Positions 25,844 through 33,798 of a DNA stretch of 64,000 nucleotides are shown piece after piece; within the stretch, counting starts at the first letter, position 1; every line of letters starts with the position of its first letter. The notes under the pieces are model-generated. The model worked only from the letters and a program-made list of their open reading frames with translations. It was not told the DNA's origin and searched no databases. This DNA comes from Kitasatospora papulosa (lineage in GTDB: Bacteria > Actinomycetota > Actinomycetes > Streptomycetales > Streptomycetaceae): contig NZ_JNYQ01000003.1 of NCBI RefSeq assembly GCF_000717245.1, positions 62,001 through 126,000 on the forward strand. Reading direction: 5' to 3'. Position numbers and translations under genes: made by a program.

Positions 25844-26782
25844 ATGGTGCTGAGAACTTCTGGGAGCGCCGCCGGCCGGGCTGCTGCCGCTGTCGACGAG
25901 ACGTCGTCCGCTCGGCGAGCAGGCCGCCTCGGCGGAGTGGCGTTGATGGTGGGCAGCGGGCTGTCCAACCAGGTCGGGGCGTCCGTGGCGGCACTGGCCT
26001 TCCCGGTGATCGGACCGGTGGGGGTCGTCGCGGTACGCCAGTGGGTGGCGGCCGGGCTTCTCTGGGCGGCAGGCAGACCGCGTCTGCGGTCGTACACCTC
26101 AGCACAATGGCGACCGGTGCTGGGACTGGCGCTGGTGTTCGCCACGATGAACCTGTCCCTCTACACGGCCATCGACCGTATCGGGCTCGGACTGGCGGTC
26201 ACCCTGGAGTTCCTCGGTCCACTGGCGGTGGCCCTCGCCGGATCCCGTAGGCGGACGGACGCCCTGTGCGCCCTCGCGGCAGCCGGCGCGGTCGTCGTAC
26301 TGGCCCGCCCCTCCCCGTCCACGGACTACCTCGGCATCGGCCTGGCCCTGCTCGCCGCGGTGTGCTGGGGCTGCTACATCCTGCTGAACCGGACCGTGGG
26401 CAGACGCCTGCCCGGTATGGAGGGCTCGGCGGCGGCCGCAGCCGTCTCAGGCGCGCTCTACATTCCCGTAGGAGCCGTCGCGCTCTGGCGGAATCCCCCC
26501 GATCCTGCGGCTCTCGGCTGCGCTCTGGCCGCCGGACTGCTGTCGTCAGCTGTTCCGTTCCTTGCCGATCTGCTCGCACTGCGCCGTGTCCCGGCGCACT
26601 TCTTCGGCGTGTTCATGAGCGTCAACCCGGTCCTCGCCGCGGTTGTGGGCCTGGTCGTGCTGGACCAGCATCTCGCCCCCACCTCCTGGGCGGCGGTCAT
26701 GGTGATCGTCGGTGCGAACACCGTCGCCCTCACCGTGTCAGCCCCCACCGTGAGGAACGGAAGGAGGACGAGGGCCGGATGA
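25844..26782 (+). CDS. EamA/RhtA-type inner membrane exporter
   Basis: The 312-residue protein has ten hydrophobic segments forming two EamA repeats; FLGPLAVALAGSRRRTDAL and the second-half pattern PFLADLLALRRVPAHFFGVFMSVNPVLAAVVGLVVL resemble threonine/homoserine exporter RhtA. It would export an amino acid or similar small metabolite. The start ATG 25844 lacks a strong ribosome site and may be leaderless. It is divergent from, and probably controlled by, the LysR gene. Confidence 0.83.
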   Translation: MVLRTSGSAAGRAAAAVDETSSARRAGRLGGVALMVGSGLSNQVGASVAALAFPVIGPVGVVAVRQWVAAGLLWAAGRPRLRSYTSAQWRPVLGLALVFATMNLSLYTAIDRIGLGLAVTLEFLGPLAVALAGSRRRTDALCALAAAGAVVVLARPSPSTDYLGIGLALLAAVCWGCYILLNRTVGRRLPGMEGSAAAAAVSGALYIPVGAVALWRNPPDPAALGCALAAGLLSSAVPFLADLLALRRVPAHFFGVFMSVNPVLAAVVGLVVLDQHLAPTSWAAVMVIVGANTVALTVSAPTVRNGRRTRAG

Positions 26783-26850
26783 GTTGTCGGACCGCGCGCG
26801 GCGGCTCGGGACCTCGGGCCGACCGGGTGGCGGTGAGTCAGGCACGGCTG

Positions 26851-27093
26851 TCAGGAGGCAGCGGGAACGGGTCCGCCGGGCCGGAATCGCTCCACACCCA
26901 CGATGTGCCGCACCTTGGTCGGATGTACGATCACCGCCACCCGCCGCTCCACGGGCATGGTCCACTCGAACCGCTCACTGCCGAGGTACTTCCGGGCCAG
27001 CCGGTCCATGCGGTCGTGCGCCTCCTCGCCCTCGACGAAGCGGGCCACCTCGCCACTGATCTGAACACGATCGAAGGGATCGACGGCGTCTCC
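26851..27093 (-). pseudogene. C-terminal remnant of a PPOX-class flavin/F420-dependent oxidoreductase
   Basis: About 80 codons read DPFDRVQISGEVARFVEGEEAHDRMDRLARKYLG...RVAVIVHPTKVRHIVGVERF, which is the last half of the split-barrel PPOX fold (pyridoxamine-phosphate-oxidase-like). The N-terminal half with the cofactor site is missing; upstream in frame the codons are Arg/Gly-rich and no start codon with ribosome site precedes the conserved part. The stop codon of the next gene upstream lies just 29 bases away. It is best read as a truncated, decayed gene. Confidence 0.65.
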
Positions 27094-27121
27094 TCTGCGA
27101 GCCGACGCCGGGCCGTATCCC

Positions 27122-27454
27122 CTACAGCGGCTGGTCGGCGTCGAGTTCGCCGACGCCGTCTTCCCACCGTCGGCGCCGCTCCGTGAGGGATTCCTCCCAC
27201 CACGGAGTACCGCGCTCACCGAGCGCCACCTTCGCCGTGTGCACCCGGCGCCGGGCCCGCTTCTCGGCAGCGGTGTCGTCCTTCCGCCGTGAAGCGGCTA
27301 CCGCGCGTCGTGCCGCCATGAGGTGGCGACGCAGACGGGCTGCGACGTCCTCGGGGATCTCCGGGTCCGTCGCCCGCCACTTCCGGCCCTTCACCACGAT
27401 GTAGCGCCCATCGGGAGTCCGCTCCGGCTGCGCAGGTGAATCCATACGGCTCAT
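27122..27454 (-). CDS. small basic conserved-type hypothetical protein
   Basis: The 110-residue product is rich in Arg, Lys and Glu (RRHLMAARRAVAASRRKDDTAAEKRARRRVHTAKVALGERGTPWWEESLTERRRRWEDG). It starts with PDGRYIVVKGRKWRATDP, a short beta hairpin, followed by a long amphipathic helix. It looks like a cytoplasmic, possibly nucleic-acid-binding protein common in streptomycetes, but I know of no function. GGTGAGG lies before the ATG; an inner ATG at 27445 is an alternative. Confidence 0.65.
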   Translation of the reverse strand: MSRMDSPAQPERTPDGRYIVVKGRKWRATDPEIPEDVAARLRRHLMAARRAVAASRRKDDTAAEKRARRRVHTAKVALGERGTPWWEESLTERRRRWEDGVGELDADQPL

Positions 27455-27568
27455 GCTGCCTCACCGGGAGGCGGGTACGGGCTGCGCCGGGCGGTTCCAG
27501 CTCAGCCTGAATCCTTCGGGCCGGACTCACCCGCATCGCCTGCATGGCATCACACGGCTCAAGATTGA

Positions 27569-27607
27569 CGCCATATGGCGCCACTTAGTGCCAATCGGCG
27601 CCATCTC
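27569..27607. repeat. cluster of short palindromes with GGCGCC cores
   Basis: A 12-bp palindrome CGCCATATGGCG (27569-27580) overlaps TGGCGCCA (27576-27583), and a second GGCGCCA copy follows at about 27597. They lie about 160 bases before the RHH gene and resemble the half-sites of its proximal operator (TGGCACCA). Confidence 0.5.
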
Positions 27608-27732
27608 GGACGCCACCTACTGCCTGAACCAGAGCGAGACACACCTCACCTGAACGAAAACCCGCCCATCCCAGCAGGTCAAGAGGGTTTCTATGCACGG
27701 AGGCCGAGAGATGGGGGCATGTCGGTTGCGTG

Positions 27733-27751
27733 TGGCACCACAGTGGTGCCA
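27733..27751. promoter_or_regulatory. palindromic operator TGGCACCA-CAG-TGGTGCCA before RHH gene
   Basis: Perfect 8-bp arms separated by three bases end 10 bases before the ATG of a ribbon-helix-helix protein. The position over the start of transcription suits an autoregulatory operator. Confidence 0.7.
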
Positions 27752-27761
27752 TTATGGCGTC

Positions 27762-28280
27762 ATGGATCTCACGCCGTATGTCAACACCCTCCGCCGCGAA
27801 CTCGCGGTGGCCGCCGAAGCCGGTGGCGACGAAGCCCGCGAGCTGGCGGAGAGGCTCACCGCCCCCCTGGAGTCGGCGGCCCGGCTGACCATGCTCAACG
27901 TGCTTTCCGCCGCGACGGACGAGATCACCCGTGAACTCGCACCCGGCTCGGTCGACGTACGGCTGCGAGGCCTCGACCCCGACTTCGTGGTGACACTCCC
28001 GCCCACCGACGGCGGCGCCCCCACGGAGCCGTCCACGTCCGCCGGGCCGTCGTCGCCCCCCGCCCCGGCCGACGGCGACGAAGGAGGCACCGCCCGCGTC
28101 AACCTGCGCCTGCCGGCTCACCTGAAGGCCCGCGCCGAGGAGGCGGCGGCCCGCGAGGGCCTGTCGGTCAACGCGTGGCTGGTACGCGCCGTGTCGTACG
28201 CGGTCGACGGAGGCGCACGACCACGCGCGACGGAGAAGTCCAGGAGCGTCGGACAGAGCTTCACGGGCTGGGTGCGCTGA
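27762..28280 (+). CDS. ribbon-helix-helix (HicB/Arc-like) protein
   Basis: The 172-residue protein has a helical N-terminal part (about 1-70), a Pro/Ser/Gly-rich linker (about 85-110) and a C-terminal ribbon-helix-helix motif (ARVNLRLPAHLKARAEEAAAREGLSVNAWLVRAVSYAV). RHH proteins of this type are autorepressors or antitoxin-like. No toxin gene lies next to it; the next gene, 82 bases on, is a DUF4097 protein followed by an ABC exporter. The start at 27762 places the operator directly before the gene; a longer frame to 27693 would run through that operator. Confidence 0.75.
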   Translation: MDLTPYVNTLRRELAVAAEAGGDEARELAERLTAPLESAARLTMLNVLSAATDEITRELAPGSVDVRLRGLDPDFVVTLPPTDGGAPTEPSTSAGPSSPPAPADGDEGGTARVNLRLPAHLKARAEEAAAREGLSVNAWLVRAVSYAVDGGARPRATEKSRSVGQSFTGWVR

Positions 28281-28362
28281 CCGCACCCGGCCCCACGTCT
28301 GCTTCACCCACTTCACGTCCCACAGCGGGGACGCCCTGAGAACCCAAGAGGACGGGACAGCC

Positions 28363-29211
28363 ATGCCTTCTTTCGACACTCCCGAACCGATCTCGGCCAC
28401 GGCCCACATGGAGGCCGGGTCCCTCCAGTTCACCGCGAGCGACAGTCGCACGACGGTCGTCGAGGTGCGGCCCCGTGATCCGCGGAAGGACCTGGACGTG
28501 CGGACGGCCGAGCAGACCGAGGTCACCTGTGCGAACGGTGCACTGACAGTCAGGACACCCAAGTCGAGCCTGTTCGGTCTCGGCCGTACCGGCGTCGTCG
28601 ACGTGACGGTCGAACTGCCCACGGGTTCCCGCGTCGACGCGACCGGAGCATGGGCCCAGGTGCTCGGCGAAGGCCGGCTCGGCGAGGTCCGCGTGAAGAC
28701 GTCGTCCGGCGACGTACGCCTGGACACCACCGGCCCCCTGCGCCTGACCGCGTCGCACGGGTCGATCACCGTGGACCGCGTCGAGGGCAGGGCCGAGATC
28801 ACCACGAGTTCCGGCAGCATGCGCGTCGGCCTCCTCGACGGCCCCGCCGTGCTGAAGAACTCGCACGGCAGCACGACCGTCGGCTCCGCCACCGGCGAAC
28901 TGCGGGTGAGCGGCGCCAACGGCGACATCGAGATCCGCCGGGCCGAGGACTCCGTCACGGCGACCACGGCCCACGGCACGCTACGCGTGGACAGCGTGTG
29001 CCGCGGCACGGTCCAGCTGGAGACCAATCACGGGGCCATCGACATCGGCGTCCGGGAGGGCACCGCCGCCTGGCTCGACGCCAGCTCCGGCCGCGGCCAG
29101 GTACGCAACGCCCTGACTTCGTCGGACACTCCGGGGGAGACCGAGGACACCGTCAAGATCCGCGCCCGCACCCGCTGGGGCAACATCGACGTCCGCCGCG
29201 CCCACGGCTGA
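28363..29211 (+). CDS. DUF4097 family beta-helix protein
   Basis: The 282-residue protein is made of repeated beta strands with short turns; the recurring pattern TSSGDVRL, ASHGSITV, TSSGSMRV, NSHGSTTV, GANGDIEI, TAHGTLRV, TNHGAIDI shows about seven rungs of a right-handed beta-helix or adhesin-like stack. No signal or membrane segment exists, so it is cytoplasmic. It follows the RHH gene and precedes a DrrAB-type ABC exporter; this neighbour set suggests one regulated unit. Function unknown. Confidence 0.75.
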   Translation: MPSFDTPEPISATAHMEAGSLQFTASDSRTTVVEVRPRDPRKDLDVRTAEQTEVTCANGALTVRTPKSSLFGLGRTGVVDVTVELPTGSRVDATGAWAQVLGEGRLGEVRVKTSSGDVRLDTTGPLRLTASHGSITVDRVEGRAEITTSSGSMRVGLLDGPAVLKNSHGSTTVGSATGELRVSGANGDIEIRRAEDSVTATTAHGTLRVDSVCRGTVQLETNHGAIDIGVREGTAAWLDASSGRGQVRNALTSSDTPGETEDTVKIRARTRWGNIDVRRAHG

Positions 29212-29270
29212 GCAGGGCAGGCCGACTCACCCACTCCCCCCACCACTTCCACCTTCGCCGGGAAGGCACC

Positions 29271-29966
29271 ATGTCCCCATCTGTCATGCCCACATCCAAT
29301 TCCGCCGACGTTCTCCGGTCTCCGGCCGCCGTCTCCGCCATCGGGCTGCGCAAGTCCTACGGCGACAGGACCGTCCTGGACGGCATCGATCTGCGTGTTC
29401 CCGCCGGGTCCGTGTTCGCGTTGCTCGGCCCGAACGGCGCCGGCAAGACCACCGCCGTGAAGATCCTCTCCACCCTCGTCTCGGCCGACGGCGGACAGGC
29501 ACAGGTCGCCGGTCACAACCTCGCCACCGACCCGCAGGCCGCACGGGCGGCGATCGGGGTCACCGGGCAGTTCTCCGCCGTGGACGGGCTGATCACGGGC
29601 GAGGAGAACATGCTCCTGATGGCCGACCTGCACCGCCTGCCCAAGGCCGAGGGGCGGTGGGTCGCCGCCGAACTCCTCGAACGATTCGACCTCACCGACG
29701 CCGCGAAGAAACCCGCCTCCGCCTACTCCGGCGGCATGAAACGCCGCCTCGACATCGCCATGACCCTGGTCGGCGACCCCCGCATCATCTTCCTCGACGA
29801 ACCCACCACCGGCCCCAGCGACGGCAGCCAGCGCGACCTGCGCACCATCCTCGACCGCCTCGACACCGCCGGCATCGACGCCGACGAACTCACCGTCCAC
29901 ACCCCCGACCTCGACGACGTGTTCTTCGCCCTCACCGGCCCCGCTACCGTCCCCGCCCAGACCTAG
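29271..29966 (+). CDS. DrrA-type ABC exporter ATPase with internal deletion
   Basis: The 231-residue product keeps Walker A (GPNGAGKT, residues 53-60), the Q-loop region, signature YSGGM (152-156) and Walker B with catalytic Glu (IIFLDEPTTG, to 181). Then it jumps from PTTG straight to PSDGSQRDLRTILDRLDTAGIDADELTVHTPDLDDVFFALTG, the C-terminal end of DrrA-type proteins. The D-loop (normally LDP), the switch His and about 90-100 residues are missing compared with usual DrrA lengths near 325. The frame is kept. ATP hydrolysis is unlikely. The permease gene follows after 11 bases with AGGAGG. Confidence 0.8.
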   Translation: MSPSVMPTSNSADVLRSPAAVSAIGLRKSYGDRTVLDGIDLRVPAGSVFALLGPNGAGKTTAVKILSTLVSADGGQAQVAGHNLATDPQAARAAIGVTGQFSAVDGLITGEENMLLMADLHRLPKAEGRWVAAELLERFDLTDAAKKPASAYSGGMKRRLDIAMTLVGDPRIIFLDEPTTGPSDGSQRDLRTILDRLDTAGIDADELTVHTPDLDDVFFALTGPATVPAQT

Positions 29967-29977
29967 GAGGAGGTCCG

Positions 29978-30769
29978 ATGAGCGCCTTCACCCTCTCCGT
30001 GCGCGACTCCCACACGATGCTGCGCCGCAACCTCCTGCACGCCCGCCGCTATCCCTCCCTGACGCTGAATCTTCTGCTCACACCTGTCATGCTCCTGCTG
30101 CTCTTCGTCTACGTCTTCGGCGACGTGATGAGTGCGGGTCTGGGAGGCGGCGGGGCGGACCGTGACGAGTACATCGCGTATCTGGTCCCCGGCATCCTGC
30201 TGATGACCGTCGGCTCCACCGTGGTGGGCACCGCAGTCTCCGTCTCCACGGACATGAACGAGGGCATCATCGCCCGCTTCCGCACCATGGCCATCCGCAG
30301 GGAGTCGGTTCTCGTCGGGCACGTCCTGGGCAGCGTGCTGCAGTGCGTGATGAGCGTGGTACTCGTCGGCGTGGTCTCGGTGGCCATCGGGTTCCGGGCC
30401 ACCGAGGCCACCGCGCTGGAGTGGGTCGCGGCGTTCGGGTTGCTCACGCTGTTCGCCCTGGCGCTGACCTGGATCGCGGTCGGCATGGGTCTGTCCAGCC
30501 CCAACGCCGAGGCGGCGAGCAACAACGCCCTCCCGATGATCTTCCTGCCGCTGATCTCCAGCACGTTCGTCCCGATCGACGCGATGCCCGGCTGGTTCCA
30601 GCCGATCGCCGAGTACCAGCCCTTCACCCCCGCCATCGAAACCCTCCGCGGGCTGCTCCTGGGCAGCGAGATCGGCCACAACGGCTGGCTCGCTCTCGCC
30701 TGGTGCCTGGGACTGGCCGTGCTCGGCCACCTCTGGTCCACGTCGCTCTTCGGCCGCGACCCCGAGTAG
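29978..30769 (+). CDS. DrrB-type ABC-2 exporter permease
   Basis: The 263-residue protein has six hydrophobic segments and the ABC-2 signature region with SNNALPMIFLPLISSTFVPIDAMPGWFQPIAEYQPFTPAIETLRGLLLG, as in daunorubicin-resistance DrrB proteins that export drugs or lipids with a DrrA ATPase. It is intact and follows the damaged ATPase gene, so it would need another ATPase to work. AGGAGG precedes the ATG at normal spacing. Confidence 0.87.
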   Translation: MSAFTLSVRDSHTMLRRNLLHARRYPSLTLNLLLTPVMLLLLFVYVFGDVMSAGLGGGGADRDEYIAYLVPGILLMTVGSTVVGTAVSVSTDMNEGIIARFRTMAIRRESVLVGHVLGSVLQCVMSVVLVGVVSVAIGFRATEATALEWVAAFGLLTLFALALTWIAVGMGLSSPNAEAASNNALPMIFLPLISSTFVPIDAMPGWFQPIAEYQPFTPAIETLRGLLLGSEIGHNGWLALAWCLGLAVLGHLWSTSLFGRDPE

Positions 30770-30834
30770 CGGGCCAGCTACGGGCCGGCCGGTCGAGCGC
30801 CCGCCGCGATTTGTCCCGTCCGCTCCGGTCGGAC

Positions 30835-30871
30835 GGCGGCGTACACCACCGGCACGCCGTTGTACGCCGCC
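30835..30871. terminator. convergent stem-loop after DrrB gene
   Basis: An 11-bp perfect stem (30835-30845 with 30861-30871) with a 15-base loop lies between the permease gene and the converging GNAT gene. Confidence 0.6.
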
Positions 30872-30905
30872 CTGTTCGTTGCCGGGGACGCACGGCCCGA
30901 GCTGC

Positions 30906-31406
30906 TCAGACGGCGCGCTCCATGCACACGAGTCGGCTCCGACCGTCCCACGACTCGGTGGCGGTGAAACCGAGCCGCTCGTACAGGGCGATGGCGTCCG
31001 TCCGCCACTGCCAGACCGACAGGCACACCGTTTCGACCCCGAGGTCCGCAGCGTGCGACAGAGCCGCGGTGACCAAGCCGGACGCGATGCCCTTCCCACG
31101 GAGCTCAGGAACCGTCCAGAGCCTCTTGACCTCGCACCGCCCGCCGACGGCAGCGGTCACCACCAGACAGCCGACAGCGGCGTCCCCGTTCAGCGCCAGC
31201 AGCACGACATCGTCGGCGAACGCGCCGTCCGGGTCCAGGACCTCTGCCCGGTAGCGCTCCGGCAGCCGGTCCACGTCAGCGACGGCCGCGCCCTTCTCCG
31301 CCTGCGTCCGCAGGTGGTAGGCCGCCAGCAGGACAGCGAGTCCATCCTGATCGCGGGGGCCCTGCGCCGGCCGGCGGACGAAGGAGATGTCACGTCGATC
31401 AGTCAT
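30906..31406 (-). CDS. GNAT family N-acetyltransferase
   Basis: The 166-residue protein is a single GNAT fold: VKRLWTVPELRGKGIASGLVTAALSHAADLG is the acetyl-CoA-binding strand-loop-helix, followed by VWQWRTDAIALYERLGF. The ATG at 31406 (MTDRRDIS) is used rather than longer in-frame starts that would run into a long inverted repeat. Acceptor unknown. It reads away from the small acidic protein gene behind it on the same strand. Confidence 0.82.
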   Translation of the reverse strand: MTDRRDISFVRRPAQGPRDQDGLAVLLAAYHLRTQAEKGAAVADVDRLPERYRAEVLDPDGAFADDVVLLALNGDAAVGCLVVTAAVGGRCEVKRLWTVPELRGKGIASGLVTAALSHAADLGVETVCLSVWQWRTDAIALYERLGFTATESWDGRSRLVCMERAV

Positions 31407-31421
31407 CCGACCAGCATCACA

Positions 31422-31460
31422 TGTGCAGCGGACCTGCCCCCGGGGCAGGTCCGCTGCACA
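31422..31460. terminator. 39-base near-perfect palindrome
   Basis: Two 19-base arms (31422-31440 and 31442-31460) are exact reverse complements with one base between them. As RNA this would be a very stable hairpin about 84 bases past the stop of the acidic small protein gene and 16 bases before the GNAT start. It most likely ends transcription of that upstream gene. Confidence 0.7.
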
Positions 31461-31543
31461 CGGCGGGCGCGGCAAGCCGCAGACTCATTCCTGCCTTCCG
31501 ACGGCAGGCCACTGCGGCGCACGGAATCCGCGCCGCGGAGACG

Positions 31544-31804
31544 TCAGCCCGTCGACTCGTCCGGCGCCGGATGTTCCGGGTGTACTCCGGCCTGGCGAGC
31601 GGCGTCGCGGCCTGATCCGGCCTCGTCGGGGTCGGGCACGTCCCCGTCGGGCTCGGAATCCGGGTCCGCCGCACCGGGCGGGACGATCACGTCGAGGGCG
31701 TCCTCGCCCTCCTGTACCTGCTGGTCCGGCATGTCGGCGGGTATCGGCGGCGGGCTGGCCTCCGCCCCTGTGTAGGCGGTTCCCTGGGGCCTGCGGTCGG
31801 TCAT
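31544..31804 (-). CDS. small acidic Pro-rich hypothetical protein
   Basis: The 86-residue product starts MTDRRPQGTAYTGAEASPPPIPADMPDQQVQEGEDALDVIVPPGAADPDSEPD and is dominated by Pro, Asp, Glu and Ala, so it is probably disordered. The start is well supported by GGGAG at the right distance, and the frame ends at a clean stop. No domain recognised. A terminator-like palindrome follows it. Confidence 0.55.
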   Translation of the reverse strand: MTDRRPQGTAYTGAEASPPPIPADMPDQQVQEGEDALDVIVPPGAADPDSEPDGDVPDPDEAGSGRDAARQAGVHPEHPAPDESTG

Positions 31805-32026
31805 GTCGTAGCTCCCGTCGGTGCGCGCCCCTCCTGGTACGGGGCGAGCCGGTGTCGCACGTCGCGTACCCCCTGCGCCCGGAGCGACGCAGGGTGCACC
31901 GCCACGACCTGCGGTGTGTGACCTGCGACCGAGGGTGAGTGGCGGGTCCGTCCCGGCCGCCTTCTCCAGCCTGCCACTCCCCCACAGGTCCGGCCCGCTC
32001 GGAGCGAGGGGAGGCGGTGAGCCGTA

Positions 32027-32057
32027 CGGAACCCTGCGGGCTCCGGGCAGGGTTCCG
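32027..32057. terminator. stem-loop after VOC gene
   Basis: An 11-bp perfect stem (32027-32037 with 32047-32057) and 9-base loop lie 44 bases past the VOC stop on the minus strand. The remaining 200 bases to the next start (31805-32026) hold no gene I can support. Confidence 0.6.
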
Positions 32058-32100
32058 GCCGTTCGTCCGTAGCCGGCCGGCACGGGGAAGTCCCCGCCGC

Positions 32101-32535
32101 TCAGTCGAGACAGAACTCGTTGCCCTCGATGTCGTGCATCCGGATGCACGACTCGTTCTCCTCGTTGGCGGGCATCACCTGCTCGCACACGGCGCCGAGC
32201 GCGACCAGTCGCGCGCACTCGGCCTGAAGCGTGGCGAGGCGCTCCTCACCCACGAGCCCGGCACCCGCTCGCACATCGAGATGGACCCGGTTCTTGACGA
32301 CCTTTCCTTCGGGAACGCGCTGGAAATACAGCCGCGGGCCCACGCCCGAGGGGTCACTGCACGAGAACGACGCCCCCTGCTGCTCCGTGGGCAGCGTGCG
32401 GTGGTAGTCGTCCCAGGTCGCGAACCCGTCCGGTGGCCGCGGTACGACGTAACCCAACACCTCGCACCAGAAACGTGCGACGCGCTCGGGTTCCGCGCAG
32501 TCGAAGGTGACTTGGACCTGCTTGATCGACGCCAT
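32101..32535 (-). CDS. VOC superfamily (glyoxalase-like) protein
   Basis: The 144-residue protein shows the paired beta-alpha-beta-beta-beta modules of the glyoxalase/bleomycin-resistance fold: QVTFDCAEPERVARFWCEVLGYVVP at the N-terminus, NRVHLDVRAG in the middle and MHDIEGNEFCLD at the end. Metal ligands are plausible (His in HLDV, Glu in GNEF). This subgroup is often annotated glyoxalase-like domain; substrate unknown. ATG 32535 (MASIKQV) follows GGTGA. Confidence 0.82.
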   Translation of the reverse strand: MASIKQVQVTFDCAEPERVARFWCEVLGYVVPRPPDGFATWDDYHRTLPTEQQGASFSCSDPSGVGPRLYFQRVPEGKVVKNRVHLDVRAGAGLVGEERLATLQAECARLVALGAVCEQVMPANEENESCIRMHDIEGNEFCLD

Positions 32536-32669
32536 CGGGTCACCATAGCGGGGGGCTCGGCACACGTCTCAGGAGTTTTTCCGACGACACAGCGGTCTCC
32601 GGTGCGCCACACGATCCCGAAACGGAGGGCTCGACATCCGCCAGTCGCCGGACGATCCGGCCCCGGCGT

Positions 32670-33479
32670 TCAGCTCGCGCCGCCGCCTGGCGCCCCGGCC
32701 GCCGGCGCGCGTCGGACGGGCATCATCGTGTCCACCTCGTCCTGTGAGAGATGTTCGAGTATCAGCCGGTCAACCAGGGCCGGCTTCTCCAGGGGGACGA
32801 GGTGGGACGCACCGGGGACGACTGCCAACTGGGCACCTGGGACCGCACGGTACAGCGCGGTCGTGTGCTCCAGCGTCATCATGTCGTCGTCGCCGACCAT
32901 GACGAGCAGGGGGGCCTCGACCCGCATGAGGTCCTCGGTGGTGAGCGTCGGCTGGGTGCGCCACATTTCGATCATCTTCGCCGCGACCACCGGCCAGTGG
33001 CCGGCGCCGTCCGGCGAATCCGCCTCGTACATCTCCCGGAACAGCGCGAGGTCGGGCCCCTCCGGAGTCATCGCGTCGAGCATCGCGGGTTCGACGAAGC
33101 ACTCGGACGACGGCCGGAAGTTCGCTCCGATCGCCACGACCCTGCGTACGAGGTCGGGCCGGGCGATGGCCATGAGCAGCGCGACGACACCTCCGTCGCT
33201 CCACCCCACCAGATGTGCCGGTCCTTCCACGACCCTCTCCACGAAGGCCAGCATGTCTTCGGCCATGTCCCGGTAGGAGAGTGGCCCCGCGACGTCGGGA
33301 GTGTGCCCGTGCGCACGCCGCTCGGGCAGGAGTACCTGATAGGCGGCGGCGAGGTCGGCGCGCTGCGCGCCCCACGTGGCGTTGGTACAGAAGCCACCGT
33401 GCAGCAGGACCAGCGGCTCGCCGCTTCCGTCGGTTTCGTACCACGTCCTGACACCGGGAAGGTCCACGTAGTCACCCAT
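32670..33479 (-). CDS. alpha/beta hydrolase
   Basis: The 269-residue enzyme has the hydrolase fold: oxyanion-hole motif LLHGGFCTNATWGAQ, nucleophile elbow GWSDGG (Ser), acidic residue in VMVGDDD and His in GASHLVPLEKP. It is cytoplasmic and could be an esterase or haloperoxidase-like enzyme; substrate unknown. The ATG at 33479 (MGDYVDLPG) is the conserved-looking start; a GTG eight codons upstream is possible. It is divergent from the damaged small membrane gene. Confidence 0.83.
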   Translation of the reverse strand: MGDYVDLPGVRTWYETDGSGEPLVLLHGGFCTNATWGAQRADLAAAYQVLLPERRAHGHTPDVAGPLSYRDMAEDMLAFVERVVEGPAHLVGWSDGGVVALLMAIARPDLVRRVVAIGANFRPSSECFVEPAMLDAMTPEGPDLALFREMYEADSPDGAGHWPVVAAKMIEMWRTQPTLTTEDLMRVEAPLLVMVGDDDMMTLEHTTALYRAVPGAQLAVVPGASHLVPLEKPALVDRLILEHLSQDEVDTMMPVRRAPAAGAPGGGAS

Positions 33480-33798
33480 GCCCCAGTCCTCTCCGGACCA
33501 CAAGCCCTCTCAGGTCAGTGTGCGCCGCGCCCAGGAGGCCCGCCAGACGGATCGAGGACCGCGGTCGCCCGTCGCGCCCGCGCCCCGGGCGAGCATCACG
33601 GACGTAGCTCACGGCTTCGGCCGGGTGGAAGGCACCACGCCTCGACACGCGCTCTGTGGGCGTGCGCCAGGCGCTCCGCGCCGTCACCGCACGGGGGGGG
33701 CAGCCGACTCCCCTTGTCTCCCTCGGCTTCCCGATACATTCTGATCTGCCACCGGTCCGTGCGAGGCCGGGGACGCTCGCAAGGGACAGAGGAGTGCG
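33480..33798. other. divergent intergenic region, no gene seen
   Basis: This 319-base stretch separates the alpha/beta hydrolase start from a small membrane protein start and should hold both promoters. Frames inside are Arg/Pro-rich on both strands. A seven-G run lies near 33692-33698. No operator stood out. Confidence 0.5.
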
